Shown in pieces: positions 35,833 through 44,996 of a DNA stretch of 64,000 nucleotides. The notes under the pieces were generated by a model, which was given only the letters and a program-made list of their open reading frames with translations, made no database searches and was not told where the DNA came from. A program made the translations under genes and the position numbers. This DNA is from Burkholderia vietnamiensis LMG 10929 (GTDB lineage: Bacteria; Pseudomonadota; Gammaproteobacteria; Burkholderiales; Burkholderiaceae): NCBI RefSeq assembly GCF_000959445.1, contig NZ_CP009630.1, positions 930,001-994,000 of the forward strand, in the 5' to 3' direction. Position 1 is the first letter of the stretch; every line of letters begins with the position of its first letter.

Positions 35833-36227
35833 GGAACATTCCTCGACGGGAAATCACGTGAGCGTAGCGACCGCCTGCTGCCAGCATGGTGTCAGCAGGC
35901 CGGTGCGGAGCGCATGAAAACGGTGTGCAAACGCGGGCAAACGCCGTGCCCGCCGCACGTCGCTGCATGGCAGCATCGCGCGCCAACGAAACGGTGCATC
36001 GACTTCGATTTCCACGGCTGCAGGCCACGCTGCGAGAGGGCGTCGCGCCACGCGTCCATTACCGTTGCCGAGTTGTCGCGCGTTCGAGCGAAGATCGTCT
36101 CGGGGTATATGCCGATGGCGAACGGCCGCGGTGCACGCGGATCGAGACGTTCGTCTCCGATCGATTGCCAGCCGCGACGCCGCTGTCATAAGATCGTCGT
36201 CAGATCAGCCACCGCCTCCGGCGCCGA
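35833..36227. other. intergenic region without a gene
   Basis: Nothing recognised; it holds divergent promoters for the MFS gene and the small membrane-protein gene, not pinned down. Confidence 0.45.
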
Positions 36228-36476
36228 ATGAAAACGACCTTACGTCTGCGCGTCGCCGTCATCGCTTCGGCCTTCGCCGTTTATCACGTGTTCATGCACG
36301 TTCAGTGGATTGTCAGCGGTTGCATCGAATTTCTTGGCAGCCGCCGTTGCAGCTTCGAGAACGACTCGAACTTCGAACGGATGATGAACGTCGACCTGCT
36401 GCTGACCTGCGCATGGACCGCCGGCGCGGCGATGGCGTGGCTCGCCGTCGCACGCGCGCGGAGGAAAGCCGGTTAA
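36228..36476 (+). CDS. small membrane protein, unknown function
   Basis: 82 residues with two hydrophobic segments (about 9-31 and 56-74) separated by a Cys-containing loop (GCIEFLGSRRCSFENDSNFE). It was not recognised as a named family. The sequence is less GC-biased than its neighbours but has coherent membrane-protein composition. Confidence 0.55.
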   Translation: MKTTLRLRVAVIASAFAVYHVFMHVQWIVSGCIEFLGSRRCSFENDSNFERMMNVDLLLTCAWTAGAAMAWLAVARARRKAG

Positions 36477-36496
36477 CCGGCGCGTCCTCCGGCCGC

Positions 36497-37660
36497 TCAC
36501 TGCGGGCGCGCCGAGACCGGCCGGTCGTGCAGAATCGCGAGCGACAGCGCGGCGAGCGCGCAGCTCGAGATCAGCATCAGCAACACGCCTTTGCCCGCGT
36601 GAACCATCACCCAGCAGCCGATCGACGGAAAGCCGAACGTGCCGACGAAGTACGCGGCGACGAACCACGTCAGCACGCCGTGCTGTTGCTCGGCCGCGCA
36701 TCCTTCCAGCGCCTGCGCCTGAATCACCGGATACGCAAGACCATATCCCGCGCCGAGCAGCCCCGCGGCGAGCGACTGGAGCGACGGGTGAGCGGATGCG
36801 CCGAACATCGCGAGCGCACCGAGCAGCATCATCGCGAGGAGGCTCTTCGTCGCGGTGTCGGCGTTTGCGTGACGGGCCCAACGCCCGAGCAGCCAGCGCG
36901 CGGTCAACACCGCCATCGTATAAACGCTGAAGAATGTGCCGGCGCGCGCGTGCGGGTCCGGCATCAGCGACATCTGGAACGTCATCAGGCCGGCGAACAC
37001 GCAGGTGCCGAGCGCGATCATCGCGATCGGCGCGGCAGCGCGCGTGCGCGATATCGCGCGAAGTTCGCGTACCCAACGGCCGCCGCGTACGGCGGCGGGC
37101 GGCCGAGGATGCAGGCGTCCGAATGCTTCGAGCAGCAGCGCGCCGAGCACGCACAGCGCGCCCACCGCATAGAGCGTGTCGTCGATCGACCAGTGGAGTG
37201 CGCGCATTGCATATGCCGCGAAAGCCGGCGCTGCGCCGACGCCGGTCATCTGGAACGTCGCCGACCGAAAGAACCATTCGGTTCGGGCCGCGCTGGCGAT
37301 CCGCTCGACCAGCATCATCGGTGCGGCGAGGTGAAACGCGCCCCAGCCGAAGCCGACCAGGAACCCGGACGGAAGGTCGGTGTACGGCACACGCCCGACC
37401 AGCGCGAAGCCCGCGACGCCCGCGCCGATGCACAGCGCGCACAGCGCAGCGAGCCGCGCGGCGCCGAGCAGGCGCGCACACCAGCCGACTACCGCGAGGC
37501 CGGCGAAGGTGCCGACGGTCGCGGCGGCGAGCGCCGCGCCGGTGTCGAGATCGCTGCCGCCCATCTCGTGAAACCGCATCGACAGCAGGAAGGTCGCTCC
37601 GTAGCCGCCCGCGGCGAGCAGGGTGCCGATGAGAAACAGCAACGCACTTTGCACGCGCAT
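36497..37660 (-). CDS. MFS transporter (YcaD/YfkF-like)
   Basis: 387 residues with about 12 hydrophobic segments, including ALLFLIGTLLAAGGYGATFLLSM and VGTFAGLAVVGWCARLLGAARL in the first half and GLLGAGYGLAYPVIQAQALE in the second. It is an MFS permease of unknown substrate. ATG 37660 is preferred over 37804, since the extra N-terminal stretch is polar and Cys/Arg-rich. It converges on the small membrane-protein gene with a 20-nt gap. Confidence 0.82.
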   Translation of the reverse strand: MRVQSALLFLIGTLLAAGGYGATFLLSMRFHEMGGSDLDTGAALAAATVGTFAGLAVVGWCARLLGAARLAALCALCIGAGVAGFALVGRVPYTDLPSGFLVGFGWGAFHLAAPMMLVERIASAARTEWFFRSATFQMTGVGAAPAFAAYAMRALHWSIDDTLYAVGALCVLGALLLEAFGRLHPRPPAAVRGGRWVRELRAISRTRAAAPIAMIALGTCVFAGLMTFQMSLMPDPHARAGTFFSVYTMAVLTARWLLGRWARHANADTATKSLLAMMLLGALAMFGASAHPSLQSLAAGLLGAGYGLAYPVIQAQALEGCAAEQQHGVLTWFVAAYFVGTFGFPSIGCWVMVHAGKGVLLMLISSCALAALSLAILHDRPVSARPQ

Positions 37661-37938
37661 GACGGCATCCTGGACGGCGACGGTCGGACGATCGTCGACA
37701 GCGTGACAGTATGAACCGGGAACGCCGCGCGGTGCCAGCATTCGCGACGTTGCAGCCGGGCGTCGGCATTCGTCGGACATGGTGCGCAGGTATCCGAGGC
37801 GCATCCGGGCACGTATGTGTCGCGCTGCGCGTCCGTCGTCGGGCCGGTGCTGCGGTGCGGCTCGCGCGTCCTTTGCTTTCGCCTATCCGGTGCACTAGAT
37901 TCGAAGCATCACGTACCGTCGACCGCGCGAGGTGAGCC

Positions 37939-38583
37939 ATGACGCCGTGGGAGATTCGGGGAACCGAGCTGATGAACTGCAATTGTTCATACGGTTGTCC
38001 CTGCCAGTTCAATTCGCTGCCGACCCATGGCCGCTGCGAAGCGATGGGTGCGATTGCGATCGACAGCGGCTACTACGGCGACGTGGTGCTCGACGGCGTG
38101 CGCATCGCGGTCGTATTTCAGTGGCCGGGGCCGATTCACGAAGGGCGCGGCCGCTGCCAGCCGATCGTCGACGCGCGTGCGAGCCCCGCACAGTGCGACG
38201 CCGTGCTGAAGATCATGACCGGTCAGGATACCGATCCGTTCGCGACGATGTTCGCGGTGTTCGCGGCAACGCTCGAGCAGGCGTTCGAGCCGATCTTCGC
38301 GAAGATCGATTTCGACGTCGACGTCGATGCGCGCCGTGGGCGCATCAGTGTCGAAGGCGTGTTCGACGTGGTCGGCGAACCGATCCGCAATCCGGTGACG
38401 GGCGCCGAGCACCGCGCACGGATCGATCTGCCGCACGGCTTCGAATACGAACTGGCCGAAATCGGCTCGGGCACCGGCCGCTCGCACGGGCACATCGCGC
38501 TGGACCTCGAGCGCAGCTATGCGCAGTTCGCGCGGCTGCATCTGAACAACCACGGGGTGGTCCGGCATCGCGCCAGCGCATGA
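37939..38583 (+). CDS. DUF1326 protein
   Basis: 214 residues. The N-terminus carries the DUF1326 cysteine cluster (MNCNCSYGCPCQFNSLPTHG; Cys14, 16, 20, 22), and the remainder is a beta-rich domain with GIAVVFQWPG-like and EYELAEIGSG segments. No signal peptide. The function of the family is unknown; metal binding by the Cys cluster is an inference. The stop overlaps the start of a DUF2182 membrane protein (ATGA), and these two families are usually encoded together. Confidence 0.88.
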   Translation: MTPWEIRGTELMNCNCSYGCPCQFNSLPTHGRCEAMGAIAIDSGYYGDVVLDGVRIAVVFQWPGPIHEGRGRCQPIVDARASPAQCDAVLKIMTGQDTDPFATMFAVFAATLEQAFEPIFAKIDFDVDVDARRGRISVEGVFDVVGEPIRNPVTGAEHRARIDLPHGFEYELAEIGSGTGRSHGHIALDLERSYAQFARLHLNNHGVVRHRASA

Positions 38584-39371
38584 TCCCGGTCGACGAGCTG
38601 TTCGGGCGCGAGCGCGTGGTCACGCTGCTCGGCATGGCCGCGCTCGTCGCCGCCTGCTGGGGCTATCTGTGGACCGGCGCGGGGACCGGCATGTCGGCGC
38701 TCGACATGACGGCGGTCGCATTGTTTCCGCATCGACTGGCCGGCGGCATCGGCCGCATGGATCCGTCGGCGGCGACCGTGATCCTGATGTGGTGGGTGAT
38801 GATGATCGCGATGATGACGCCCGGCGCCGTGCCGCTCGTGCTGCTGTACCGGCGCGTGCTGCGGCAAAGCGGCGGGCGGCGGGACGGCTCGGCGTGGTCG
38901 TCCGCGTGCCTGTTGGCCGGCTATCTCGCCGCGTGGTTCGCGTTCTCGGTCGCAGCGGCGACGCTGCAGATGCTGTTGCAGCCGGCCGGGTTGATCTCCG
39001 GCCTGATGCTGTGGTCGAAGAGCGCCGCGCTCTCGGCGATCGTGCTGGCGCTGGCCGGCGCGTATCAGTTCTCGCCGCTCAAGCGTGCGTGCTTGCGGCA
39101 ATGCCGCTCGCCCGTACGCTTTCTTGCGACGCACTGGCGGCCGGGGATGTGGGGCGTGTTCGTGCTCGGCCTGCGTCACGGCGCGTATTGCGTCGGCTGT
39201 TGCTGGATGTTGATGGCGCTGCTGTTCGTCGGCGGCGTGATGAACGTCGTGTGGATCGTCACGCTGTCGCTCGTCGTGCTCGTCGAAAAGGTGCTGCCCG
39301 GCGGCGAGCGCGCCGGCCGCGCGCTCGGGGCGGTGTTGATCGGGTGGGCGATCGCGACGCTGCTGGTGTGA
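38580..39371 (+). CDS. DUF2182 integral membrane protein
   Basis: 263 residues with about seven hydrophobic segments. Family hallmarks: MWWVMMIAMMTPGAVPLVLLY, YQFSPLKRACLRQCRSP, and GLRHGAYCVGCCWMLMALLFVGGVMN, in which Met, Cys and His cluster within or next to membrane helices, suggesting metal (for instance copper) handling. Translationally coupled to the DUF1326 gene. Biochemical role unknown. Confidence 0.88.
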   Translation: MIPVDELFGRERVVTLLGMAALVAACWGYLWTGAGTGMSALDMTAVALFPHRLAGGIGRMDPSAATVILMWWVMMIAMMTPGAVPLVLLYRRVLRQSGGRRDGSAWSSACLLAGYLAAWFAFSVAAATLQMLLQPAGLISGLMLWSKSAALSAIVLALAGAYQFSPLKRACLRQCRSPVRFLATHWRPGMWGVFVLGLRHGAYCVGCCWMLMALLFVGGVMNVVWIVTLSLVVLVEKVLPGGERAGRALGAVLIGWAIATLLV

Positions 39372-39468
39372 TGCGCGCGGCGGGCGCTGTGGGCGCAATG
39401 CCTTCCGCATCTCGCACCTCACATCGCGCGACTTGCCCCCACGTTCCCCCACGCCTGCCGAAACCGCT

Positions 39469-39933
39469 TCACCGCCTCGCCGGAAAATCGCTCGCGACGG
39501 CCGGCCGCGCGAGCCCGCGCGCCGGCAACGGCGTCGACATCACGATCGACGTGCGCGTTTCCCCATACAGATTGACGCGCTCGATCAACTGTTCGAGATG
39601 CGCCATGCTGACCGCGACGAAGCGCATCACGTACGAGTCGGCGCCGGTCACGTGATGGCACTCGACCACCTCGGGGATCGTCTCCAGCAGCTTCAGGAAT
39701 TTCGCCTTCGCCGGCTGCGGCACGGTGATGCCGATCAGCGCGCTGACCGGATAGCCGGCGGCGGCCGGATCGATGCGCGCCGTGTAGCCGCCGATCACAC
39801 CGGTCGACTCGAGACGCTTCACGCGCTCCGTCACCGCCGGCACGGACAGGTGAACCTGCCGCGCGAGTTCCGTATAGCTGATGCGGCCGTTGGCCTGCAG
39901 CAGCGCGATCAGCTTCCAGTCGAGTTCGTCCAT
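39469..39933 (-). CDS. Lrp/AsnC-family regulator
   Basis: 154 residues. N-terminal HTH (DELDWKLIALLQANGRISYTELARQVHLSVPAVTERVKRLE) and a C-terminal RAM ligand-binding domain (GITVPQPAKAKFLKLLETIPEVVECHHVTGADSYVMRF). The protein is an amino-acid-responsive regulator. It is divergent from a LysE exporter 115 nt away, the classic Lrp/LysE pairing. A long inverted repeat lies in the gap. Confidence 0.93.
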   Translation of the reverse strand: MDELDWKLIALLQANGRISYTELARQVHLSVPAVTERVKRLESTGVIGGYTARIDPAAAGYPVSALIGITVPQPAKAKFLKLLETIPEVVECHHVTGADSYVMRFVAVSMAHLEQLIERVNLYGETRTSIVMSTPLPARGLARPAVASDFPARR

Positions 39934-39942
39934 CGCGTCGGA

Positions 39943-39978
39943 GTTTTTAAGGTGAAAGCGCCATTTTTCCTTAAAAAC
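39943..39978. promoter_or_regulatory. inverted repeat between lrp and lysE
   Basis: GTTTTTAAGG at 39943-39952 and CCTTAAAAAC at 39969-39978 are perfect 10-nt inverted arms 16 nt apart, just upstream of the lrp start. It is AT-rich in a GC-rich genome. It is probably the operator through which the Lrp-type protein controls both genes. Confidence 0.6.
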
Positions 39979-40048
39979 CGGCTTCAGCGGCGATCGGATT
40001 TTCCCTACGATGGTTTCTCCAGTCACCACACATCGCCAGGAGCCGGTC

Positions 40049-40687
40049 ATGCTGTTCATCAAGTCCGTCGTGATCGGGTTGTCGATCGCGCTGCCGGTCG
40101 GCCCGATCGGCATGCTGTGCATCCAGCGCAGCCTGAGCCGGGGCTTTCAAGCGGGGTTCGCGACGGGCCTGGGCGCCGCATGCGCCGACGCGCTCTACGG
40201 ACTGCTCGGCGCGCTCGGTGTGGCCGGCGTCGTCACCGTGTTTCCGATGCTGACCGTCGTGCTGAAGATCGGCGGCGGCGCGTTTCTCATGTGGCTGGCC
40301 TGGACCATCGCGCGGCAGGGAGCGCCTGCGCCGGCCGCGCGCGCCGAACTGCCGCGCACGACCGTGCTGCGCTATTTCGTCACGACCTTCGGCCTGACGC
40401 TGTCCAACCCGATGACGATCCTGTCGTTCGTCGGAATCTTCGCGGCGCTCGGCCCGCTGGCCGGCGCGCACGACAGCGGAATGCGCGCGACGGTCGCGAT
40501 GATGGTGGGCGGCGTGTTCGTCGGTTCGGCGGCGTGGTGGCTGTGCCTGAGCGGCACGAGCGCCGCGCTGCGCACCAGGATGCCGCCGGCGCTCATGTAC
40601 GCACTCGCGCGCGTGTCCGCGCTCGTGATCGCGGGATTCGGCGCGATCCAGCTGATCGCCGGCGTGCGGGGCGTCGCCGGGGCGTGA
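40049..40687 (+). CDS. LysE-family amino-acid exporter
   Basis: 212 residues, six predicted transmembrane segments, with the family start (VVIGLSIALPVGPIGMLCIQRSLSRGFQAGF) and FGLTLSNPMTILSFVGIFAAL near 120-140. CAGGAG at 40037-40042 supports ATG 40049. Divergent lrp suggests induction by an excess amino acid. Distinct from the RhtB-type copy at 26231. Confidence 0.9.
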   Translation: MLFIKSVVIGLSIALPVGPIGMLCIQRSLSRGFQAGFATGLGAACADALYGLLGALGVAGVVTVFPMLTVVLKIGGGAFLMWLAWTIARQGAPAPAARAELPRTTVLRYFVTTFGLTLSNPMTILSFVGIFAALGPLAGAHDSGMRATVAMMVGGVFVGSAAWWLCLSGTSAALRTRMPPALMYALARVSALVIAGFGAIQLIAGVRGVAGA

Positions 40688-40775
40688 CGCGCATCGCCGC
40701 GCGACCGAGCCACCGCCTGCGCACGAGGACGCGATGCAGCACCGCCCGCGCGGGCCAGCACCGTACCCGGCGCGA

Positions 40776-42704
40776 TCAGAACGTATAGCTGATCTTGCCG
40801 AACGCAGTGCGGCCCAACGTGTTGTAGCCGTAGGCGGTCATGTACTGGCGGTCGAACAGGTTCGACAACGTGGCCGACACCGTCAGATGCGCGTTGACCT
40901 TGTACGACGCGCGCAGGTTCACGCTCAGGTACGACGGCAGATAGGTCGTGTTGGCCGGGTCGTCGAACGTCGTGCCGCCGTAGCTAAGCGTGGCGCCGGT
41001 ACTCAACGCATGCAGGCGCAATTCGTCCCACGTGTGGTCGACGCTCGCGCTGAAGGTCTGGCGCGGCCGGCGGCTCAGCCAGCTTTCGTTGGTCACGTCC
41101 TGCGGATTCAGGATGCCCACCGCGATGCTGACCGGCGTCGACCGGCCGATCGTCCCCTTGTACGACAGGTCGATGCCGCGGATATGCGCGCGGCCGATGT
41201 TCATCGGCGAGAACGTCGCCGGGTTGTACGCGATCAGGTTGTTGACGCGCGTGTCGTAAATCGCAGCGCTGAACGTGCCGTATGCCGTATTCGCATCGAG
41301 CGCCGCCTCGACCGAATCGCTGCGTTCGGGGTTCAGGTTCGGATTGCCGTAACCGGGGTAGTACAGGTCGTTGAACGACGGCAGGCGGAACGCATTGCCG
41401 TACGAGACGCGCGCCGCATACACCGGCGTGATCGCCCACGACAGCGCGACGTTACCCGTGTTCACCGCCTTGCCCATGATGATCTCGTGCCGGCCCGCGA
41501 CGAACATCGTCACGCTGCCGAGCGTCGCCGACTGATGCAGCGAAAACGCCGAGTCGTTGCGCGTCGGTATGCCGTCCGGCAGGTCGGCAGGCAGGAACGC
41601 CTGCTCGCGCGTGAAGTCGTAGGCCAGCTTCGTCTCGCCCGACAGCGGCAGCCCGAACAGCCGGAAGCCGTGCTCCTGATGCGTGAGCGACGTCGACACG
41701 CTGATGCGCTGCGAATCGATCTGGTCGGTCGGGATGGTCGGATCGTTCGCATACAGGAACTGCCGGTCGCTCGCATAACCGAACGACTGCGCGAACTGCG
41801 TGTCGCGCGTGATGTCGAGATGGAACGCGACGCCGGTCGTCAGCTGATGGTCGAGTTGGCGATTCGCGAAGCCTGCGTTGTCGTAGGACAGGTCGGAGCG
41901 GTGATACAGCGCGAACGTCGAGACCGACCAGTTGCCGCGTGCATAGCCGAGACGCGCATCGAGATCCTGCGCGTGATACGGATTGCGTCCGGCCTCGTGG
42001 TACGGCAGCACGGGCTGCGTGGCGTCGATGCCGGCGGTGTTGTAGTCGTGCAGGCCGAGCGAGTAGGTGAGCCCGCCGAGCGCGGCGAGCGGGCCGGTGG
42101 ACGGCACGGTGCCGGACGTGCGCAGCTGCGTATCGAAGGTCTTGTTCGAGCCGCCGCCGAACGACACGCTCGTCTGGTTCGGCTGACCCGCGGCGCGGCG
42201 CGTAAACAATTGCACGACGCCGCCCATCGCGTTCGCGCCGAACGACGCGGCGGCCGGCCCGGAGATCACCTCGACGCGCTCGAACGCTTCGGTCGGCAGG
42301 TCCGCCCATGGCGCGATGCCGGTGGTCGGCGAGCCGATCGGGATGCCGTCGATGAACACCGCCACCTGGCTCGCTGACGAGCCGCGGATGCTGACCGACG
42401 CGGACGAGCCGGGGCCGCCGTTGGACGACACCGTCACACCGGGCAGCGTCGCGAGCGCCTGCGTGATGCTCGGCTCGCCGGGCGACAGCCGCTCGAGGTC
42501 GGCGCGCGTGAGCACCTGCGTCGTCGCATAGCGCTGGTCGAACGACTCGGGCAGGCGCCGCGTGTCGGTCACGGCGATGGTCGGCAGCTCCGTGCCGGCC
42601 GCGGGCGGCGACGCTTCGGCAGGCGCCGTGTCGCCGGCCGCATGCGCGAGCGGGCAGAGCAGCGCCGATGCGGCGGACGTGGCGAGAAGGTGGCGAAGAT
42701 TCAT
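40776..42704 (-). CDS. btuB: BtuB-like TonB-dependent vitamin B12 receptor
   Basis: 642 residues. Signal peptide (ends AHA-AG), then a plug domain (ITQALATLPGVTVSSNGGPGSSASVSIRGSSASQVAVFIDGIPIG, RVEVISGPAAASFGANAMGGVVQLFTR), then a 22-strand-type barrel ending in ...GRTAFGKISYTF with terminal Phe. Compact size and the GIPIG plug are as in BtuB. The assignment to cobalamin rests mainly on the B12 riboswitch in its leader at 42930-43092. It imports corrinoids across the outer membrane with TonB-ExbBD. Start ATG 42704. Confidence 0.9.
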   Translation of the reverse strand: MNLRHLLATSAASALLCPLAHAAGDTAPAEASPPAAGTELPTIAVTDTRRLPESFDQRYATTQVLTRADLERLSPGEPSITQALATLPGVTVSSNGGPGSSASVSIRGSSASQVAVFIDGIPIGSPTTGIAPWADLPTEAFERVEVISGPAAASFGANAMGGVVQLFTRRAAGQPNQTSVSFGGGSNKTFDTQLRTSGTVPSTGPLAALGGLTYSLGLHDYNTAGIDATQPVLPYHEAGRNPYHAQDLDARLGYARGNWSVSTFALYHRSDLSYDNAGFANRQLDHQLTTGVAFHLDITRDTQFAQSFGYASDRQFLYANDPTIPTDQIDSQRISVSTSLTHQEHGFRLFGLPLSGETKLAYDFTREQAFLPADLPDGIPTRNDSAFSLHQSATLGSVTMFVAGRHEIIMGKAVNTGNVALSWAITPVYAARVSYGNAFRLPSFNDLYYPGYGNPNLNPERSDSVEAALDANTAYGTFSAAIYDTRVNNLIAYNPATFSPMNIGRAHIRGIDLSYKGTIGRSTPVSIAVGILNPQDVTNESWLSRRPRQTFSASVDHTWDELRLHALSTGATLSYGGTTFDDPANTTYLPSYLSVNLRASYKVNAHLTVSATLSNLFDRQYMTAYGYNTLGRTAFGKISYTF

Positions 42705-42929
42705 GATGCGGCGAGCGTGGTCGTGTTGCAGATGCGGCGTGCGCGCGAGCCAGCGCCGCGCACGCAGGCGGTGCAGCGGCGCGATGCTTCCGGCGCGGAA
42801 GCGAGGGCGGTAAGAATGAACATGCGAAGCGTTCAGAGGTCGGGGCCGTCCATGCAACGGGGCGACCGCCAACGGCGGTGCCGGCGCATCGGGACACCCC
42901 GCCCGGTGCGGCTGCTGGACCTCGGGTCG

Positions 42930-43092
42930 ATGGCAGGTCTCCTGGCTTGCGGGTCGTCATCCGCGCCGGCCTTCCCGGTTTCCCAGTGGCGCGTGGTGGC
43001 GCGGATTCACCGCTTACAGTTGCGGGGGCAGCCGCAGATTGGAGGCTCGGCCTCTGCTGCGTTCCCTTTTGATCCCGTCTCCGGGAACCATC
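42930..43092 (-). promoter_or_regulatory. cobalamin (AdoCbl) riboswitch
   Basis: Read on the minus strand, the region has the conserved elements in order: GGTTCCC near 43083-43089, AAAAGGGAA, the core GCTGCCCCCGCAACTGTAAG (near 43019-43038), CCACTGGG, GGGAAGG, and the B12 box GCCAGGAGACCTGCC at 42932-42946. It lies about 225 nt upstream of btuB, in the sense orientation. It should repress btuB when adenosylcobalamin is plentiful. Confidence 0.96.
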
Positions 43093-43334
43093 GGTGCGCA
43101 AGCGTAAGGGCGAGCACGCCGGCACGTCAATCGTCGAATCGCGCAGGGGTGCGAAAAAACGTCACCGCGCGTCGAATGCTCGCGGATGGCGTGTCGCGGG
43201 CGCGACGGAGCGCATTTCAGATCTGATGAAAGCGGCTGGCCGTGGCGGGGCGATATGAGGCTGGAACGCGCGCGTCCTCGTCGTTCGAACGAGGCGGTGG
43301 GGTGTTGCGCCGGGAGCGCGCGCCCCCGGCGATT

Positions 43335-44312
43335 TCATGCGGCGGGACTGGAAACCAGTGCGGCGAAGTTCGCGAGGTCGACGTTGCCGCCGCTGATCAC
43401 GATGCCGACGCGCTTGCCCGCGAGTTCGTCCTTCATCTTGCGTGCGGCCGCGAGCGACAGGCAGCCGGTCGGCTCGACGATGAGCTTCATCCGGGTTGCG
43501 AAGAACCGCATGCTGTCGACCAGTTCGGCGTCGGTCGCTGTCAGGATGTCGTCGACGTCGCGCCGCAGGATCTGGAACGTCAGGTTGCCCAGATGCTGCG
43601 TCTGCGCGCCGTCGGCGATCGTGCGCGGCGTGTCGATGTGCACGATCGCGCCGCTGCGGAACGATTGCTGGCCGTCGTTGCCGGCTTCGGGCTCGACGCC
43701 GTACAGCTTCGCTTGGGGCGACAGCGCGCGCGTCGCGAGCGCGGTGCCGGACAGCAGGCCGCCGCCGCCGAGCGGCGCGAACACTGCGTCCAGCGGCCCG
43801 ACTTCGTCGAACAGCTCCTTCGCCGCCGTGCCCTGGCCGGCGATCACGTCCGCATGGTCGTACGGCGGGATCAGCGTGAGCCCGTGCTTCTCCGCCAGCT
43901 CGCGGCCGATCTGCTCGCGGTCTTCCGTATAGCGGTCGTAGGTCACGACGTTGCCGCCGTAGCCGCGCGTGGCGGCCATCTTCGCGGCCGGCGCGTCCTG
44001 CGGCATCACGATCGTCGCCGGGATGCCGAGCATGCGCGCCGACAGCGCGATCGCCTGCGCGTGGTTACCCGACGAGAAGGTGACCACGCCGTTGCGGCGC
44101 TGCGTGGCGTCGAAGCGCGACAGCGCGTTGAATGCGCCGCGGAACTTGAACGCACCCATGCGCTGCAGGTTCTCGCACTTGAAGAACACCTGCGCGCCGA
44201 GCGCGTCGTCGAGCGTGCTCGACGTCATCACGGGCGTGCGGTGCGCGTGGCCCTGCAGGCGCGCGGCGGCGGCCGCGACGTCGTCGTAGGTGGGAAGGGT
44301 CGGGTTGGTCAT
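43335..44312 (-). CDS. PLP-dependent threonine/serine (hydroxyaspartate) dehydratase
   Basis: 325 residues of the fold-type-II PLP family. The PLP lysine is Lys56 in AFKFRGA, FSSGNHAQA is the Asn-loop, and GGGGLLSG the phosphate-binding glycine loop. There is no C-terminal ACT domain, so it resembles catabolic threonine dehydratases, serine racemase and threo-3-hydroxyaspartate ammonia-lyase. The product would be a 2-oxo acid plus ammonia. It ends an apparent operon with ybaK- and DauR-like genes. Substrate not decidable from sequence. Confidence 0.88.
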   Translation of the reverse strand: MTNPTLPTYDDVAAAAARLQGHAHRTPVMTSSTLDDALGAQVFFKCENLQRMGAFKFRGAFNALSRFDATQRRNGVVTFSSGNHAQAIALSARMLGIPATIVMPQDAPAAKMAATRGYGGNVVTYDRYTEDREQIGRELAEKHGLTLIPPYDHADVIAGQGTAAKELFDEVGPLDAVFAPLGGGGLLSGTALATRALSPQAKLYGVEPEAGNDGQQSFRSGAIVHIDTPRTIADGAQTQHLGNLTFQILRRDVDDILTATDAELVDSMRFFATRMKLIVEPTGCLSLAAARKMKDELAGKRVGIVISGGNVDLANFAALVSSPAA

Positions 44313-44357
44313 CGGTGGCTCTCGTCGATAGGGCGATCATCGGGGCGGGCGTGCCCG

Positions 44358-44996
44358 TCATTTTGCATCGTTGTATACGGTGGCGCGCGATACGCCGAGG
44401 TGCTGCGCGACGATTTCCATCGCGCGGCGCACCTCGAGAAAGCCGTCTGCCTTCAGCATCTGCATCAGCTCGCGCCGCTGGTCGGTCTTCAGTTCGCGCG
44501 GCGTGGACGCGAGACGCGTCGCGAACGCATCGATGCGCTGCCGGATCGCGTCGGCGCCGGCCGGATCGAGCGTGTCGGCGACCGGCGCGCCTTCGACGCT
44601 GCAGAACTGGTTCAGCATCCCCTGGAAGCCGCGGAACAGCGTGACGTCCGCGTTCAGGCACAGCGCGGCCACGTAATGGCCGCTCGAATCCTTGATGCCG
44701 ATCGACGTGCTTTTCGCGGTGCGGCCGTCGGCGAAGCGGTTCGCGTAGTTCGCGAGCACCTGCGGGAAGTCGTCGTCCGCGATGCGCGCGAGGCCGAGTT
44801 CGGTCGCGGGATCGCCGACCGCGCGGCCCGACAGGTTGTTGTGGATCGCGAGGATCGCGTGCTCGGGCGTGCGCAGGTCGTGCACGACGACCTCGGTGAA
44901 CGGCGCGAACATTGCGCCGAGCCCTTCGGCGATGCGCAGCACCTGTTCGATCAGCGATGCCTGTTCCAGCTGCGGCGTCGGGCGGGAACGGTTCAT
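44358..44996 (-). CDS. YheO/DauR-type PAS-HTH regulator
   Basis: 212 residues. An N-terminal YheO-like PAS domain (FAPFTEVVVHDLRTPEHAILAIHNNLSGRAVGDPATELG) is followed by a DauR-type helix-turn-helix at the C-terminus (GFLEVRRAMEIVAQHLGVSRATVYNDAK). DauR represses D-arginine catabolism in Pseudomonas. Here the downstream gene is a hydroxy-amino-acid dehydratase, so an amino-acid-responsive role is likely. The start overlaps the stop of the ybaK-like gene (ATGA) and the dehydratase begins 45 nt downstream. Confidence 0.88.
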   Translation of the reverse strand: MNRSRPTPQLEQASLIEQVLRIAEGLGAMFAPFTEVVVHDLRTPEHAILAIHNNLSGRAVGDPATELGLARIADDDFPQVLANYANRFADGRTAKSTSIGIKDSSGHYVAALCLNADVTLFRGFQGMLNQFCSVEGAPVADTLDPAGADAIRQRIDAFATRLASTPRELKTDQRRELMQMLKADGFLEVRRAMEIVAQHLGVSRATVYNDAK

